Source: Paenibacillus roseus (GTDB lineage: Bacteria > Bacillota > Bacilli > Paenibacillales > Paenibacillaceae). From it: 64,000 bases of DNA. The position numbers were made by a program, and so were the translations under genes. Shown one piece after another: positions 24,003 through 32,664 of the stretch. The notes beneath the pieces were generated by a model. That model searched no databases. It saw nothing but the letters and a program-made list of their open reading frames with translations, and was not told the DNA's origin. The stretch is from assembly GCF_016424485.1 (NCBI RefSeq), contig NZ_JAELUP010000103.1, forward strand, positions 850,782 through 914,781, read 5' to 3'. Position 1 is the first letter of the stretch; each line of letters opens with the position of its first letter.

Positions 24003-24887
24003 ATGGACAACTTGGGGAATCTGGAGGTTATTTCTAATATCAAGGCGGAGTTGGGGGAAGGCCCGGTATGGGATGCGAGGTCTGGCGCCGTCTATTGGGT
24101 TGATATTGAGGGGAAGCGTTTCTTTAGCCACAACCCTTCTTCGGGTCAGCTTGAGGAGCATGACGCGGGACAGCGCATAGGCGCTGTCGTTCCGCGTGAA
24201 CAGGGCGGTTTTATCGCGGCACTGGAAAACGGAATCTTCACTTATGATCCGGCAAGCAGGGAATGGATAGAATGGTCCGACACGGAGCGTGATCTTACCG
24301 GGAATCGATTCAATGATGGCAAATGCGATGCCGCAGGCAGGCTGCTCGCAGGCACCATGTCCACAATTGGGGAACCGAAAGCAGGGGCGTTGTACCGGTT
24401 TGACCTGGACGGCCGTGTGGATCGGCTCGAAGAAGGAGTTTCTACTTCGAACGGTCTTGCCTGGAGCCTGGACAATCAGTTCCTCTATTATATTGATTCC
24501 AATACACAAACTGTCGCCGCTTTTGATTATGACCTGGAGAGCGGAACAGTGAGCGGCAAAAGAACGGTAATTGAAATTCCGAAAGAGGCGGGGACGCCAG
24601 ACGGCATGAGTATCGATGCGGAAGGCATGCTGTGGATTGCGCATTGGGGAGGCTTCAAAGTTGCGCGGTTCAACCCGCAAACGGGGGAACTGCTGCAGGA
24701 GATTCGTCTGCCTGCTCCGCTTGTGACATCCTGCGCTTTTGGAGGGGAGCATCTTGATGAGCTTTATATTACAACAGCCCGGGTCGGCCTCTCTCAGGAA
24801 AAGCTGGAGCAGTATCCGCTGTCCGGGTCATTATTTAAAGTCAAACTTGCCGTAAAAGGGACCCTGTCCATTCCATTTAAAGGCTAG
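24003..24887 (+). CDS. SMP-30/gluconolactonase family protein
   Basis: 294 residues from ATG 24003 (AAGGTGG upstream; the GTG at 23991 overlaps that site). A six-bladed beta-propeller lactonase with the family motifs ELGEGPVWDARSGAVYWVDIEG (metal-ligand Glu), FNDGKCDAAGRLLAGTM (Asn/Asp ligands), STSNGLAWSLD, and GTPDGMSIDAEGMLWIAHWGG (catalytic Asp). It probably opens a sugar lactone such as glucono- or another aldonolactone. No sugar dehydrogenase or transporter adjoins it. Confidence 0.9.
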   Translation: MDNLGNLEVISNIKAELGEGPVWDARSGAVYWVDIEGKRFFSHNPSSGQLEEHDAGQRIGAVVPREQGGFIAALENGIFTYDPASREWIEWSDTERDLTGNRFNDGKCDAAGRLLAGTMSTIGEPKAGALYRFDLDGRVDRLEEGVSTSNGLAWSLDNQFLYYIDSNTQTVAAFDYDLESGTVSGKRTVIEIPKEAGTPDGMSIDAEGMLWIAHWGGFKVARFNPQTGELLQEIRLPAPLVTSCAFGGEHLDELYITTARVGLSQEKLEQYPLSGSLFKVKLAVKGTLSIPFKG

Positions 24888-24916
24888 TTTAATGCTTGAC
24901 TTGCAGGCAGACAAAG

Positions 24917-24974
24917 AGACCTCCGTGTTGGCGCAGAAGGGAAGTCCCTTTTTGTGCAGGAAAACGGAGGTTTC
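24917..24974. terminator. convergent terminator
   Basis: GAGACCTCCGT pairs with ACGGAGGTTTC around an inner GGGA...TCCC hairpin. It lies between the SMP-30 gene and the DUF421 gene. Confidence 0.6.
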
Positions 24975-24988
24975 TTCATGTAAATAAT

Positions 24989-25849
24989 CTAGCCTTGAAG
25001 CGCTGGCTTCAACCCCGCGATCAGTTCATCGAGCCTGGCGGCGTTGGCTGCATACATGCGTTTGGCATTCTTATCCCTTGTCGATAGAGCGAACAGCTCC
25101 AGATCAGCCTGCAGCTTCTTCATATTAGCCAGCAGCAGCGCTTTGCTCTGTGGAGCCGGAACCTGAAGCTTGTCATCGTACAAATCAACATAAAGCTGCT
25201 GATAGGCGTCCACCTGGCCGATAAATACATTTTCCACGGTAATTCCGATTTTCTCAAGCTCTGTATTTAGCCAGCCACGGTTAAGCCCGAGTGTTGAGAG
25301 CGGCTCATCCATAATGTTGCCGTCGATAATGATTGTCTGTGGCTCGACCTCATTAACCAGCTTGACGCCAAGCTGGCTGGCGGTCAGCGGTTGCTTGTCT
25401 TTTTTCAGCAATACGCTGAGCTCACCGTTCGTCTCCATAACGGCAAATTCCACATCCGCCATATTAAAGACGCTTTTGCCCCGGAGCTGTTCCAGCAGCT
25501 CATCGGCGGTCAGCCGCTCCTTCTTCAGGTTATCCTCCATGATCTTGCCGTTCTTGATAATAATGCGCCCTTTGCCTTCAAACCAGTGACGAAGCAATTT
25601 GCTTTTGAGCGTCAGCAACTCGACAGTGAAGGGGACTATGAACCAGACCAGCAAGGCAATGAACCCGTGGATATAATGGGCTTCAATATCAGTGGAAATG
25701 AATCCCGCCAGTTCGCCTAACGTGATTCCGAGTACATATTCGAAGAAGGATAACTGTGAAATCTGTTTTTTTCCAAGCACTCTTGTCATCAAAAACAAAA
25801 TGATCAGAGCGCTTAAGGACCGCAATATGATATTTACCCACATCGGCAC
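24989..25849 (-). CDS. DUF421 (YetF-like) membrane protein with C-terminal DUF1657-like domain
   Basis: 286 residues. The N-terminus has three membrane helices, then the soluble DUF421 fold (residues about 85-215; RIIIKNGKIMEDNLKKERLTADELLEQLR, and SVLLKKDKQPLT). The last about 52 residues (LLLANMKKLQADLELFALSTRD..AKRMYAANAARL) closely resemble the separate DUF1657 protein at 27566 (LKSAQASLEQFALATQNQEAK). This looks like a DUF421-DUF1657 fusion. It follows spoVAD by six bases, where spoVAE usually lies. DUF421 and DUF1657 genes accompany mobile spoVA operons that affect spore germination and heat resistance, so a role in the forespore inner membrane is likely. Confidence 0.87.
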   Translation of the reverse strand: MPMWVNIILRSLSALIILFLMTRVLGKKQISQLSFFEYVLGITLGELAGFISTDIEAHYIHGFIALLVWFIVPFTVELLTLKSKLLRHWFEGKGRIIIKNGKIMEDNLKKERLTADELLEQLRGKSVFNMADVEFAVMETNGELSVLLKKDKQPLTASQLGVKLVNEVEPQTIIIDGNIMDEPLSTLGLNRGWLNTELEKIGITVENVFIGQVDAYQQLYVDLYDDKLQVPAPQSKALLLANMKKLQADLELFALSTRDKNAKRMYAANAARLDELIAGLKPALQG

Positions 25850-25855
25850 AAGCTG

Positions 25856-26890
25856 TCAACCTCCTTGCATGGCTTCGCCATCGTAATGGATAGAAACGGC
25901 ATGAGCGATTGCCGGAATGCTCTCGCCTTGCTGCATGGCAAGCGGAGACATCAGCGCTCCTGTTGCCACGACAAGCAGTTTGCGAATTTCTCCGCGGTTC
26001 ATTCGTTTCATCAGGTGGCCGTAAGTTACGACCGCACTGCAGGCGCAGCCGCTGCCGCCAGCCTGTACCATTTGTGTATTGTAATCATAGATCATCATGC
26101 CGCAGTCCTGGAAATCGGTCTTATGTATCGGGATTCCGTGCTTCTCGAACAAGTCATTCGCCAGCCCGTGTCCGACTTGGGCCAGATCGCCAGTGACAAT
26201 CATATCGTACTCCTCCGGCCCGATCCGCAAATCCCGGAAATGCGCGGTAATTGTATCGACGGCAGCCGGAGCCATGGCTGCTCCCATATTGAACGGATCT
26301 TTAATCCCCATATCGATAACCCGTCCCATTGTAGCGGATGTAATGACCGGCCCTTTGCCTTTACTGGCAACGACAGCAGCCCCTGCTCCTGTAACCGTAT
26401 ACTGGGCGTAAGGCGGCTTCTGCGAGCCATATTCGGTTGGATAGCGGAACTGCTTCTCGGCTGTGGAATTATGGCTGCACGTACCGGCAAGCACATGCTT
26501 CCCGCCCCGTGTATTGACAAGATATGCGGCCAAAGCAAGGCTCTCCATCGATGTTGAGCAAGCTCCGAATACGCCCAGGTATGGAATGCTCAGCGTACGC
26601 GCAGCATAACTGGTGCTTATAATCTGATTCATCAGATCGCCGCCGATAAAAAAGTCAATCTGTTCTTTCAACAGTCCTGCTTGTTCGATCGCTAGCCGGG
26701 CAGCGTCCTCAAATAATACTTTCTCCGCTTTCTCCCAGCTTTCCTGATTCAATAAAGAGTCGCCGTGAATTAGATCAAAGTCATTGGCAAGCGGCCCGCG
26801 GCCTTCAAATGGCCCGACAACCGCTGCTGTCGAGGCGATAACGGGTTTGTTATTGAATACCCATGTCTGATGACCCTGCTGCATCTTCAC
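25856..26890 (-). CDS. spoVAD: stage V sporulation protein AD
   Basis: 344 residues, thiolase-fold protein of the SpoVA channel that binds dipicolinic acid for uptake into the forespore. Recognisable segments are GHQTWVFNNKPVIASTAAVVGPFEG, the ACSTSMESLALAA region corresponding to the thiolase active site, and GSGCACSAVVTYGHLMKRM near the end. The start overlaps the spoVAC stop by four bases (ATGA). Confidence 0.95.
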   Translation of the reverse strand: MKMQQGHQTWVFNNKPVIASTAAVVGPFEGRGPLANDFDLIHGDSLLNQESWEKAEKVLFEDAARLAIEQAGLLKEQIDFFIGGDLMNQIISTSYAARTLSIPYLGVFGACSTSMESLALAAYLVNTRGGKHVLAGTCSHNSTAEKQFRYPTEYGSQKPPYAQYTVTGAGAAVVASKGKGPVITSATMGRVIDMGIKDPFNMGAAMAPAAVDTITAHFRDLRIGPEEYDMIVTGDLAQVGHGLANDLFEKHGIPIHKTDFQDCGMMIYDYNTQMVQAGGSGCACSAVVTYGHLMKRMNRGEIRKLLVVATGALMSPLAMQQGESIPAIAHAVSIHYDGEAMQGG

Positions 26891-27369
26891 CCACCTCCCA
26901 TGGCTAGTTTGACGATCATATGAATGTTCCCAACGACAAAGGCAGCGACCGTTCCGAACACAATAACCGCTCCGGCCAGTTCAAACATCATTGCGCCCGT
27001 GCCCAGCACAAGTCCCTCGCTTCGATGCTCAATAGCTGCCGAGGCCATTGAATTGGCGAAGCCTGTAACCGGCACGGCGGACCCTGCTCCGGCCCATTGG
27101 CCGATCTTGTCATATAGGCCCAGACTCGTCAAAATCACCGAGATTAAAATCAGGACCGCTACAGTAGGGTTGCCGGCCTTAACCTCGTCCATGCCTCCCC
27201 AATGAACAAAGGCCTTTGTGATTGCTTGACCCAGTACACAGATAAGCCCGCCGGTCAAAAAAGCGCGCAGCGAGTTTTGCAACGTCTTGCGCGCAGGTTG
27301 TTTGGCTAGCGCCATGCGCTGGTATTCCTGTTGTACGGGAGTCAGTTTTTTCAATTTATTATTCGCCAT
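26887..27369 (-). CDS. spoVAC: stage V sporulation protein AC
   Basis: 160 residues from ATG 27369, preceded by GAGGAA. A GTG at 27384 would put that site inside the gene. A basic N-terminus (KLKKLTPVQQEYQRMALAKQPARK) is followed by four to five membrane helices, including GGLICVLGQAITKAF and FELAGAVIVFGTVAAFVVGN. SpoVAC is a mechanosensitive-type membrane channel for dipicolinate movement. First of the three-gene operon spoVAC-spoVAD-DUF421. A forespore sigma-G promoter is expected upstream, but only a poor match (TTCATA ... AATAATG, about 27410-27440) was seen. Confidence 0.94.
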   Translation of the reverse strand: MANNKLKKLTPVQQEYQRMALAKQPARKTLQNSLRAFLTGGLICVLGQAITKAFVHWGGMDEVKAGNPTVAVLILISVILTSLGLYDKIGQWAGAGSAVPVTGFANSMASAAIEHRSEGLVLGTGAMMFELAGAVIVFGTVAAFVVGNIHMIVKLAMGGG

Positions 27370-27565
27370 GTCAGTTCCTCGCACGTAATAGATGTTGTTG
27401 GATTTGCTGTCATTATTCCACCATCGGCAAAATTTATGAATGCTGCGACTTGCAAACCTGGATGAAAGTTGAATTAATTTCCTGTTTTTCTCCGCCCAAA
27501 GGGTGGAAAGATAGGTAGGTCGCCATTAATTGTTTGGCAAATACAAAAATAAAGAGGGATGAACG

Positions 27566-27772
27566 ATGACTGTAGCAAGCCAAGTTAAAACCTGTGTTGC
27601 ATCTTTGAAAAGCGCTCAAGCGAGCCTGGAGCAATTTGCTCTGGCTACTCAAAACCAGGAAGCTAAAACGTTGTTCACCAACGCTGCGCAACAAACACAG
27701 CAAATTGTTGACCAGGTCTCTTCCAGAGTCCAACAGCTCGAAAACGAGGAGCCGCAATATAAAGGATTTTAA
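27566..27772 (+). CDS. DUF1657 protein
   Basis: 68 residues, GAGGG ribosome binding site and ATG start. A single amphipathic helical hairpin: VKTCVASLKSAQASLEQFALATQ then AKTLFTNAAQQTQQIVDQVSSRVQQLE, ending PQYKGF. The family consists of small spore-associated proteins found beside spoVA and yetF genes. Here it is transcribed away from spoVAC rather than inside the operon. A paralogous domain is fused to the DUF421 protein at 24989-25849. Confidence 0.88.
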   Translation: MTVASQVKTCVASLKSAQASLEQFALATQNQEAKTLFTNAAQQTQQIVDQVSSRVQQLENEEPQYKGF

Positions 27773-27784
27773 AACATTGACGAT

Positions 27785-27823
27785 TAAAAGGAGCTTTCCT
27801 GCTAAATCAGGGGCTCCTTTTTA
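27785..27823 (+). terminator. terminator
   Basis: AAAAGGAGC pairs with GCTCCTTTTT, with an inner CTG/CAG pair. It ends the DUF1657 gene. Confidence 0.75.
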
Positions 27824-27891
27824 ACAATCACCGAATATTCATGTTGCGATGAACGCTTCCGTTTTAGATTTGCTTTATGAGAGGAGTATAT

Positions 27892-28635
27892 ATGAGAAGC
27901 ATAAAGATTATGGTTGCCATTATGCTGCTTGGGTTGGCTTGCAATGCGGAAGCGTGGGCCGCTCCCAGAAAAAACCGGGATTATTATGAAGCGAGGGGAG
28001 AGGTAGTATGGGAGGTTCCGGGAAAAAAGAAAGTGATCGCCCTGACCTTCGATGACGGCCCTGATCCGAAAGATACGCCTTATATTCTGGATTTGCTAAA
28101 GCAGTATCACGCAAAAGCTACTTTTTTTGTGATTGGCAACAAAGCGGGGAAGCATCCGAATCTGTTGAGGAGAGAGATGGAGGAGGGGCATGAAATCGCC
28201 AATCATACCTACACCCACCATTTTTTCAATCGGTCTTTTACAGCCGAGCGCATTCACAATGAGATTGCCAAAACTCAAGAGATTGTATATTCCGTAACAG
28301 GACATAAGCCTAGTTTGTTCCGGCCTCCCGGCGGCATGTTTGACGAGGCGGTTTTGCGAGTTGCTAAACAGGAAGGTTTAAAGACCATTATGTGGTCTTG
28401 GCATCAGGATACACGGGACTGGTCCCGACCCGGGGTCGGCTATATTGTAAATAAAGTATTGAAGAATGTTCGTAACGGGGATATTATATTGCTACACGAT
28501 TACGTAAGCGGCCAAAGTCAGACGGTCAAAGCGCTGCAGAAAATTTTGCCCGAGCTCAACAAATTGGGCTATGAATTCGTGACCGTTTCAGACCTGCTGT
28601 CCAGTGCCAAGAATATGGTTCCCTCTATGAAATAA
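27892..28635 (+). CDS. polysaccharide deacetylase (NodB domain), secreted
   Basis: 247 residues from ATG 27892 (GAGAGGAG upstream; ATG 27877 precedes this site). A signal peptide (IMVAIMLLGLACNAEAWA) leads to a CE4 domain. The motifs are TFDDGPDP (catalytic base and metal Asp), HTYTHHFF (metal His), RPPGG, and a final LLHDY. It is close to the PdaA/PdaB-type enzymes that deacetylate muramic acid or N-acetylglucosamine in peptidoglycan, often during sporulation. That fits the neighbouring spore genes. A 12-bp hairpin without a T run follows the stop (28638-28674). Confidence 0.9.
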   Translation: MRSIKIMVAIMLLGLACNAEAWAAPRKNRDYYEARGEVVWEVPGKKKVIALTFDDGPDPKDTPYILDLLKQYHAKATFFVIGNKAGKHPNLLRREMEEGHEIANHTYTHHFFNRSFTAERIHNEIAKTQEIVYSVTGHKPSLFRPPGGMFDEAVLRVAKQEGLKTIMWSWHQDTRDWSRPGVGYIVNKVLKNVRNGDIILLHDYVSGQSQTVKALQKILPELNKLGYEFVTVSDLLSSAKNMVPSMK

Positions 28636-28637
28636 TA

Positions 28638-28674
28638 CTGATCTTTGCAAGCTCTGGCTGCCTGCAAAGATCAG
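28638..28674 (+). terminator. 12-bp hairpin after the deacetylase gene
   Basis: CTGATCTTTGCA pairs perfectly with TGCAAAGATCAG around a loop of 13 bases. No T tract follows, so it may be a weak terminator or an RNA-stabilising structure before mntH. Confidence 0.45.
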
Positions 28675-28722
28675 GTTGGCCGCCTACATAATCGGCATGT
28701 TTGAATGAAAGAAGGAACAGGG

Positions 28723-30075
28723 ATGGACACATCATCGTCAAAACAGCCCTCAGGCTGGCTGAAGCAAGGGGAAGGGAGCAGTCTGGAGGAGGTTAACAAC
28801 ACGGTTTCGATTCCTGCGGGTTCCGGTTTCTGGAGGAAGTTTTTTGCGTTCTCCGGGCCAGGCGCATTGATCGCCGTCGGTTATGTTGACCCTGGTAACT
28901 GGGCGACGTCCATAGCCGGAGGCAGCCGATACGGCTATTTACTGCTGTCGGTTGTTCTCATCTCCAGCCTGATTGCCATGCTGCTCCAGGGACTGGCTGC
29001 CAAGCTCGGTATTGCTACAGGGAGAGATTTGGCTCAGGCAACTGGGGATGGACTCAAAAAGCATTGGGCCATTATATTATGGCTGCTTGCCGAGTTGGCG
29101 ATTATGGCGACCGATTTGGCAGAGGTAATCGGGTCTGCGATTGCGCTCAATCTGCTTGTTGGCATGCCGTTGCTGCTTGGTATTGCCGTTACGACAGTAG
29201 ATGTGATGCTCTTGCTGTTGTTGCAAAAGAAAGGGTTCCGGCTTTTGGAATCCATCGTGATTGTGCTGATGACCACAATATTCGGTATTTTCGTTTTTGA
29301 AGTTATTGCATCAAAGCCGCAGTGGTCTGAACTGCTGGCTGGCTATATTCCAACTTGGCAAATCGTGACGAATCCCGAGATGCTGTTTGTTGCTCTAGGT
29401 ATTCTAGGGGCGACTGTTATGCCGCATAATTTGTATTTGCACTCATCCATCGTCCAGACGCGCCAATATGATCGAAGCAAGACCGGTCGCCGCGAGGCGG
29501 TTAAATTTTCAATGCTGGATTCCTTGGGCTCGCTCACGGTTGCTTTTATAATCAACTCCGCCATTTTGATTGTGGGTGCAGCCGCCTTCTATGGCAAGGG
29601 TTTGGATGTGTCCGAGATTGAGGGGGCCTATCATTTGCTCAGTCCAACCCTGGGAGTTGGCATTGCCAGCACGTTGTTTGCTGTAGCGCTGCTTGCTTCA
29701 GGTCAAAACTCGACTATAACAGGGACGCTCGCAGGGCAGATTGTAATGGAGGGGTTTATTCATATTCGCCTTGCGCCATGGCTTAGAAGGATAATCACGC
29801 GACTTATAGCTGTTGTTCCTGCTTTTATTGTGACGTGGATTGCCGGGTCCAAGGGGCTTGGAGAACTGTTGCTGTGGAGCCAGGTTGTACTGAGCCTGCA
29901 GCTTCCCTTTGCCGTGATTCCGCTGGTAATGTTCACGGGCAGCAAGCGCAAGATGGGGTCGTTTGTGAACTCCCGTCCGGTGCAGCTTGCGGCATGGATG
30001 TCGACAGCGATTATTGTCAGCCTGAACATTTTCCTTGTCGCCTATATTCTATTGACCGGGCACGAGTTGGGGTAG
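28723..30075 (+). CDS. mntH: Nramp-family manganese/iron transporter
   Basis: 450 residues from ATG 28723 (AAGGA upstream). A proton-coupled Mn(II) importer with 11 helices. The metal-site motif DPGNWATS in helix 1 and MPHNLYLHSSIVQTR in helix 6 supply the Asp, Asn and Met ligands. A polar N-terminal tail of about 45 residues (SSSKQPSGWLKQGEG...) precedes helix 1. No clear MntR box was seen upstream. Confidence 0.93.
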   Translation: MDTSSSKQPSGWLKQGEGSSLEEVNNTVSIPAGSGFWRKFFAFSGPGALIAVGYVDPGNWATSIAGGSRYGYLLLSVVLISSLIAMLLQGLAAKLGIATGRDLAQATGDGLKKHWAIILWLLAELAIMATDLAEVIGSAIALNLLVGMPLLLGIAVTTVDVMLLLLLQKKGFRLLESIVIVLMTTIFGIFVFEVIASKPQWSELLAGYIPTWQIVTNPEMLFVALGILGATVMPHNLYLHSSIVQTRQYDRSKTGRREAVKFSMLDSLGSLTVAFIINSAILIVGAAAFYGKGLDVSEIEGAYHLLSPTLGVGIASTLFAVALLASGQNSTITGTLAGQIVMEGFIHIRLAPWLRRIITRLIAVVPAFIVTWIAGSKGLGELLLWSQVVLSLQLPFAVIPLVMFTGSKRKMGSFVNSRPVQLAAWMSTAIIVSLNIFLVAYILLTGHELG

Positions 30076-30130
30076 AAAAAAGCAGCCACATCAGGCGATT
30101 GCATACCTGCATATGGCTGCCTCCTTTTTG
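30076..30130. terminator. convergent terminator
   Basis: GCAGCCA (30082-30088) pairs with TGGCTGC (30114-30120) with an inner CAGG/CCTG pair. A run of A on one side and T on the other serve mntH and the MATE gene. Confidence 0.65.
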
Positions 30131-30139
30131 AAAGTTAAA

Positions 30140-31546
30140 TTAATGAGAGGTAACGACAGCTTCGCCCGAATCCGCTCTGACCAGCGCGTGCTTCTCCCAG
30201 GAGCGACTGCGCCAGCGAAGGGCCATAATCACGGCCCGCAGCCATTCATCGGCGGCAATGGCGAACCAAATGCCAGCCAGCCCCATATCGAGCTTGAAGA
30301 CGAACAGGTAGCCTAGCGGCACGCTCATGCCGACCATTGTGAACATGCCGATCCACAGCGGGAATTTGGCATCGCCGGATGCTCTGAGCGAATTGACGAT
30401 AATAATGTTAATCGTGCGTCCAGTCTCCAGCACTATGCTGAGCAACAGGACATTGGCCCCAAGCCGGATGACTTCCGGGTCATTCGTGAAGATGGACATT
30501 AGCGGTTCCCGGAGTATAACGATGAAGGCGATCATGACAAGCGTTGCAATACTGGCAGAACGGACGCTATTCCATACCCGTAGGTAGGCAACCTGAGGGT
30601 GTCCCGCTCCAACCATCCGGCCGACAATGATCGAAGTTCCAACGCCAATGGCCAAGGCAAACAGGTAGATGAACATCGAAATATTGGCAGCGTACTGTCT
30701 GGCAGCCATCGATGCTTCACCAAGAAAAGTGGCATAGAACAGGAACATAATTTGACAGGACTGATACATAACCTGTTCCAGGGCTGATGGAACACCTATC
30801 TTCAGAATCTGGGAAATATGAGCTTTGGATAACGAAAAATAATGCTTGAACTCAATTCGCACCGCCATAATGCGATACAGCAGCCAGAAAAAGACGACAA
30901 TGGCAATTGCCCGGCTGATTACGGAAGAAATTGCGGCCCCCTGCACACCTAGCTGAGGCATGCCGAAGTTGCCGAAAATTAAAGCATAGTTTCCGATAAT
31001 ATGAATAATGTTCATGCCAAGGGAAACTAGCATCGCTTCCTTCGTGAATCCGTGTACGCGGATAATAGCCGCCAAGGAGTTAATAATCGCCTGCAGGAAG
31101 ATCCCGCCTCCGACAATTGCCAGATAGCTTTTGGCGTATTCCAGAATTTCTCCTTGAAGGTTCAGTGTAGTGAGCATCTGTCCGCCCACTGCGACAAAGA
31201 CTGCACTTATGATCAACCCGATAATCAAGTTCAGCGTGACGGCAAGCGCGGATATGCGCGAGGCTTCAAAAAACTTCCGCGACCCGATATATTGGGCAAC
31301 GACAATAGAGGCCCCATTGCCGATGACCTCAAGAATGAGAATGGCAATATGCAAGTACTGGTTCGCTGCTCCGACGCCAGATACGGCATTGTCCGATAAT
31401 TCACTCAGCATGAATGTATCTGCCATGCCCATCATCATAAATAGAAATATTTCGAGAAAAATCGGCCAGGTCAGGTAGAACAGATTAAACCCCTTGCCGG
31501 TTTGGTCGGATTTATGAGTCTCTGGTTGTTGTTGTGCGGCTGTCAT
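30140..31546 (-). CDS. MATE-family efflux transporter
   Basis: 468 residues, 12 predicted helices in two homologous halves. It begins with WPIFLEIFLFMMMGMADTFMLSELSDNAVSGVGAANQ and the internal repeat starts at KIGVPSALEQVMYQ. Such proteins expel organic cations or drugs using Na+ or H+. The start has GAAGGAT upstream. It is monocistronic. Confidence 0.9.
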   Translation of the reverse strand: MTAAQQQPETHKSDQTGKGFNLFYLTWPIFLEIFLFMMMGMADTFMLSELSDNAVSGVGAANQYLHIAILILEVIGNGASIVVAQYIGSRKFFEASRISALAVTLNLIIGLIISAVFVAVGGQMLTTLNLQGEILEYAKSYLAIVGGGIFLQAIINSLAAIIRVHGFTKEAMLVSLGMNIIHIIGNYALIFGNFGMPQLGVQGAAISSVISRAIAIVVFFWLLYRIMAVRIEFKHYFSLSKAHISQILKIGVPSALEQVMYQSCQIMFLFYATFLGEASMAARQYAANISMFIYLFALAIGVGTSIIVGRMVGAGHPQVAYLRVWNSVRSASIATLVMIAFIVILREPLMSIFTNDPEVIRLGANVLLLSIVLETGRTINIIIVNSLRASGDAKFPLWIGMFTMVGMSVPLGYLFVFKLDMGLAGIWFAIAADEWLRAVIMALRWRSRSWEKHALVRADSGEAVVTSH

Positions 31547-31902
31547 GTCGATTAATCCTTCTTTCCTCGTTCAATGTTGCAAGTTTATGTAGCAAGCCTT
31601 AAATCAAGACGTATCGTAGCATAGAAATGAACAGTTTGCACCAAAAATATTTTCATTCCAAATACCTTATAAATATGTAAATAACCTATAATAAAATCGC
31701 TTAAAATGAGCGGAAAAGATAAAAAATAAGCTATTTTATAAATATAAAATGGATAATATAGAGAAATAATTATTATTTTGAAATGAAAGTGATTAAAATA
31801 GACTGGCATGTTTGACAGTGGAGTGCTAAAATCCAAGAACGCGAACACTTTGCATCCGTCCCTCACAAGGCGGAGCAGATGGCAACTGAAAGGATGAGAA
31901 GA
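31547..31902. other. AT-rich divergent intergenic region
   Basis: About 355 bases between the MATE gene and the DUF6509 gene. Strongly AT-rich around 31660-31800 with many TATAAT-like words on both strands. No single promoter or operator stands out and no gene is seen. Confidence 0.5.
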
Positions 31903-32196
31903 TTGAATATTACGGAATATCAGGTTGAGTTGGTCAAAGACCCGTTCGGCATTTTAAGCGGAAAGCGATATGAGTTTTTGCTTGATTTGGAGCTGGATGA
32001 AGAGGACGAGCTTTATTCTCCCCACGGTATATATGTAAAGGCAGTATATATGGTGGATGATGAGGGGGGCCGCATTATCAAACATGAACTGTACGAGCGG
32101 ACGACGAACCGTTTTCTGTCGTATGATCTGGAGGATGATGAGCTGGCCGAGGCTGAAGCATTCTGCTTGGCGCATTACAAGGAAACTGAGGAGTAA
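31903..32196 (+). CDS. DUF6509-like small protein
   Basis: 97 residues from TTG 31903 (GGATGAG upstream), giving the N-terminus MNITEYQVE that fits the family as I recall it. ATG 31879 after AAGGCGGAG is the alternative and adds eight residues. The pattern VKDPFGILSGKRYEFLLDLELDEEDELYSPHGIY, then acidic YDLEDDELAEAEAFC, is characteristic. Soluble, acidic, function unknown. It is followed after 33 bases by the DUF1904 gene. Confidence 0.78.
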   Translation: MNITEYQVELVKDPFGILSGKRYEFLLDLELDEEDELYSPHGIYVKAVYMVDDEGGRIIKHELYERTTNRFLSYDLEDDELAEAEAFCLAHYKETEE

Positions 32197-32229
32197 CAGA
32201 CAAGGCAAGATTGCAGGGAGGGAAGCTGG

Positions 32230-32607
32230 ATGCCGCAATTAACCGTACGCGGAATTGATAAGAATGTACTGATAACCATTAGTAAACCGCTGCTAAAGGA
32301 TATGGCCCAGGTCTGCGGGTGCGGGACTGATAATTTTACAATCGACCGCCTTGAGGTAACGGCAACTGGAGAAGAAGGGGTGGCGGCAGTCTACCCGTTT
32401 ATCGAAGTCGCCTGGTTCGAGCGTGGGAGGCATGTGCGTGACGAATTGGCGAGAACGATTACGATGCATGTCCGGTCCGCAGGTGTAGAAGAACTCGAAA
32501 TTGCCTTCAAGGTGTACCGGGAAGATGGCTATTACATAAATGGAGTTTCCTGCGCGGCAGGAACGGGATTTGAACCTGGGAAGCAGTTTGGATACAATAG
32601 TAAATAA
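32230..32607 (+). CDS. DUF1904-like protein
   Basis: 125 residues after GGGAGG. It resembles the tautomerase/MIF-like small fold of DUF1904: PQLTVRGIDKNVLITISKPLLKDMAQ, FIEVAWFERGRHVRDELARTIT, and VYREDGYYINGVSC. Several cysteines occur (CGCG). Function unknown. Probably co-transcribed with the gene upstream. Confidence 0.75.
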   Translation: MPQLTVRGIDKNVLITISKPLLKDMAQVCGCGTDNFTIDRLEVTATGEEGVAAVYPFIEVAWFERGRHVRDELARTITMHVRSAGVEELEIAFKVYREDGYYINGVSCAAGTGFEPGKQFGYNSK

Positions 32608-32664
32608 CGGGAAATGTGAAGTTGGCTATCCCGAATTATCCTGTTATTTATAGGAGGCTGTATC

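Noticed and set aside
24989..25849. SpoVAE as third gene of the spoVA operon
   Set aside because: The sequence is a DUF421 membrane protein with a soluble domain, not the small multi-helix SpoVAE.
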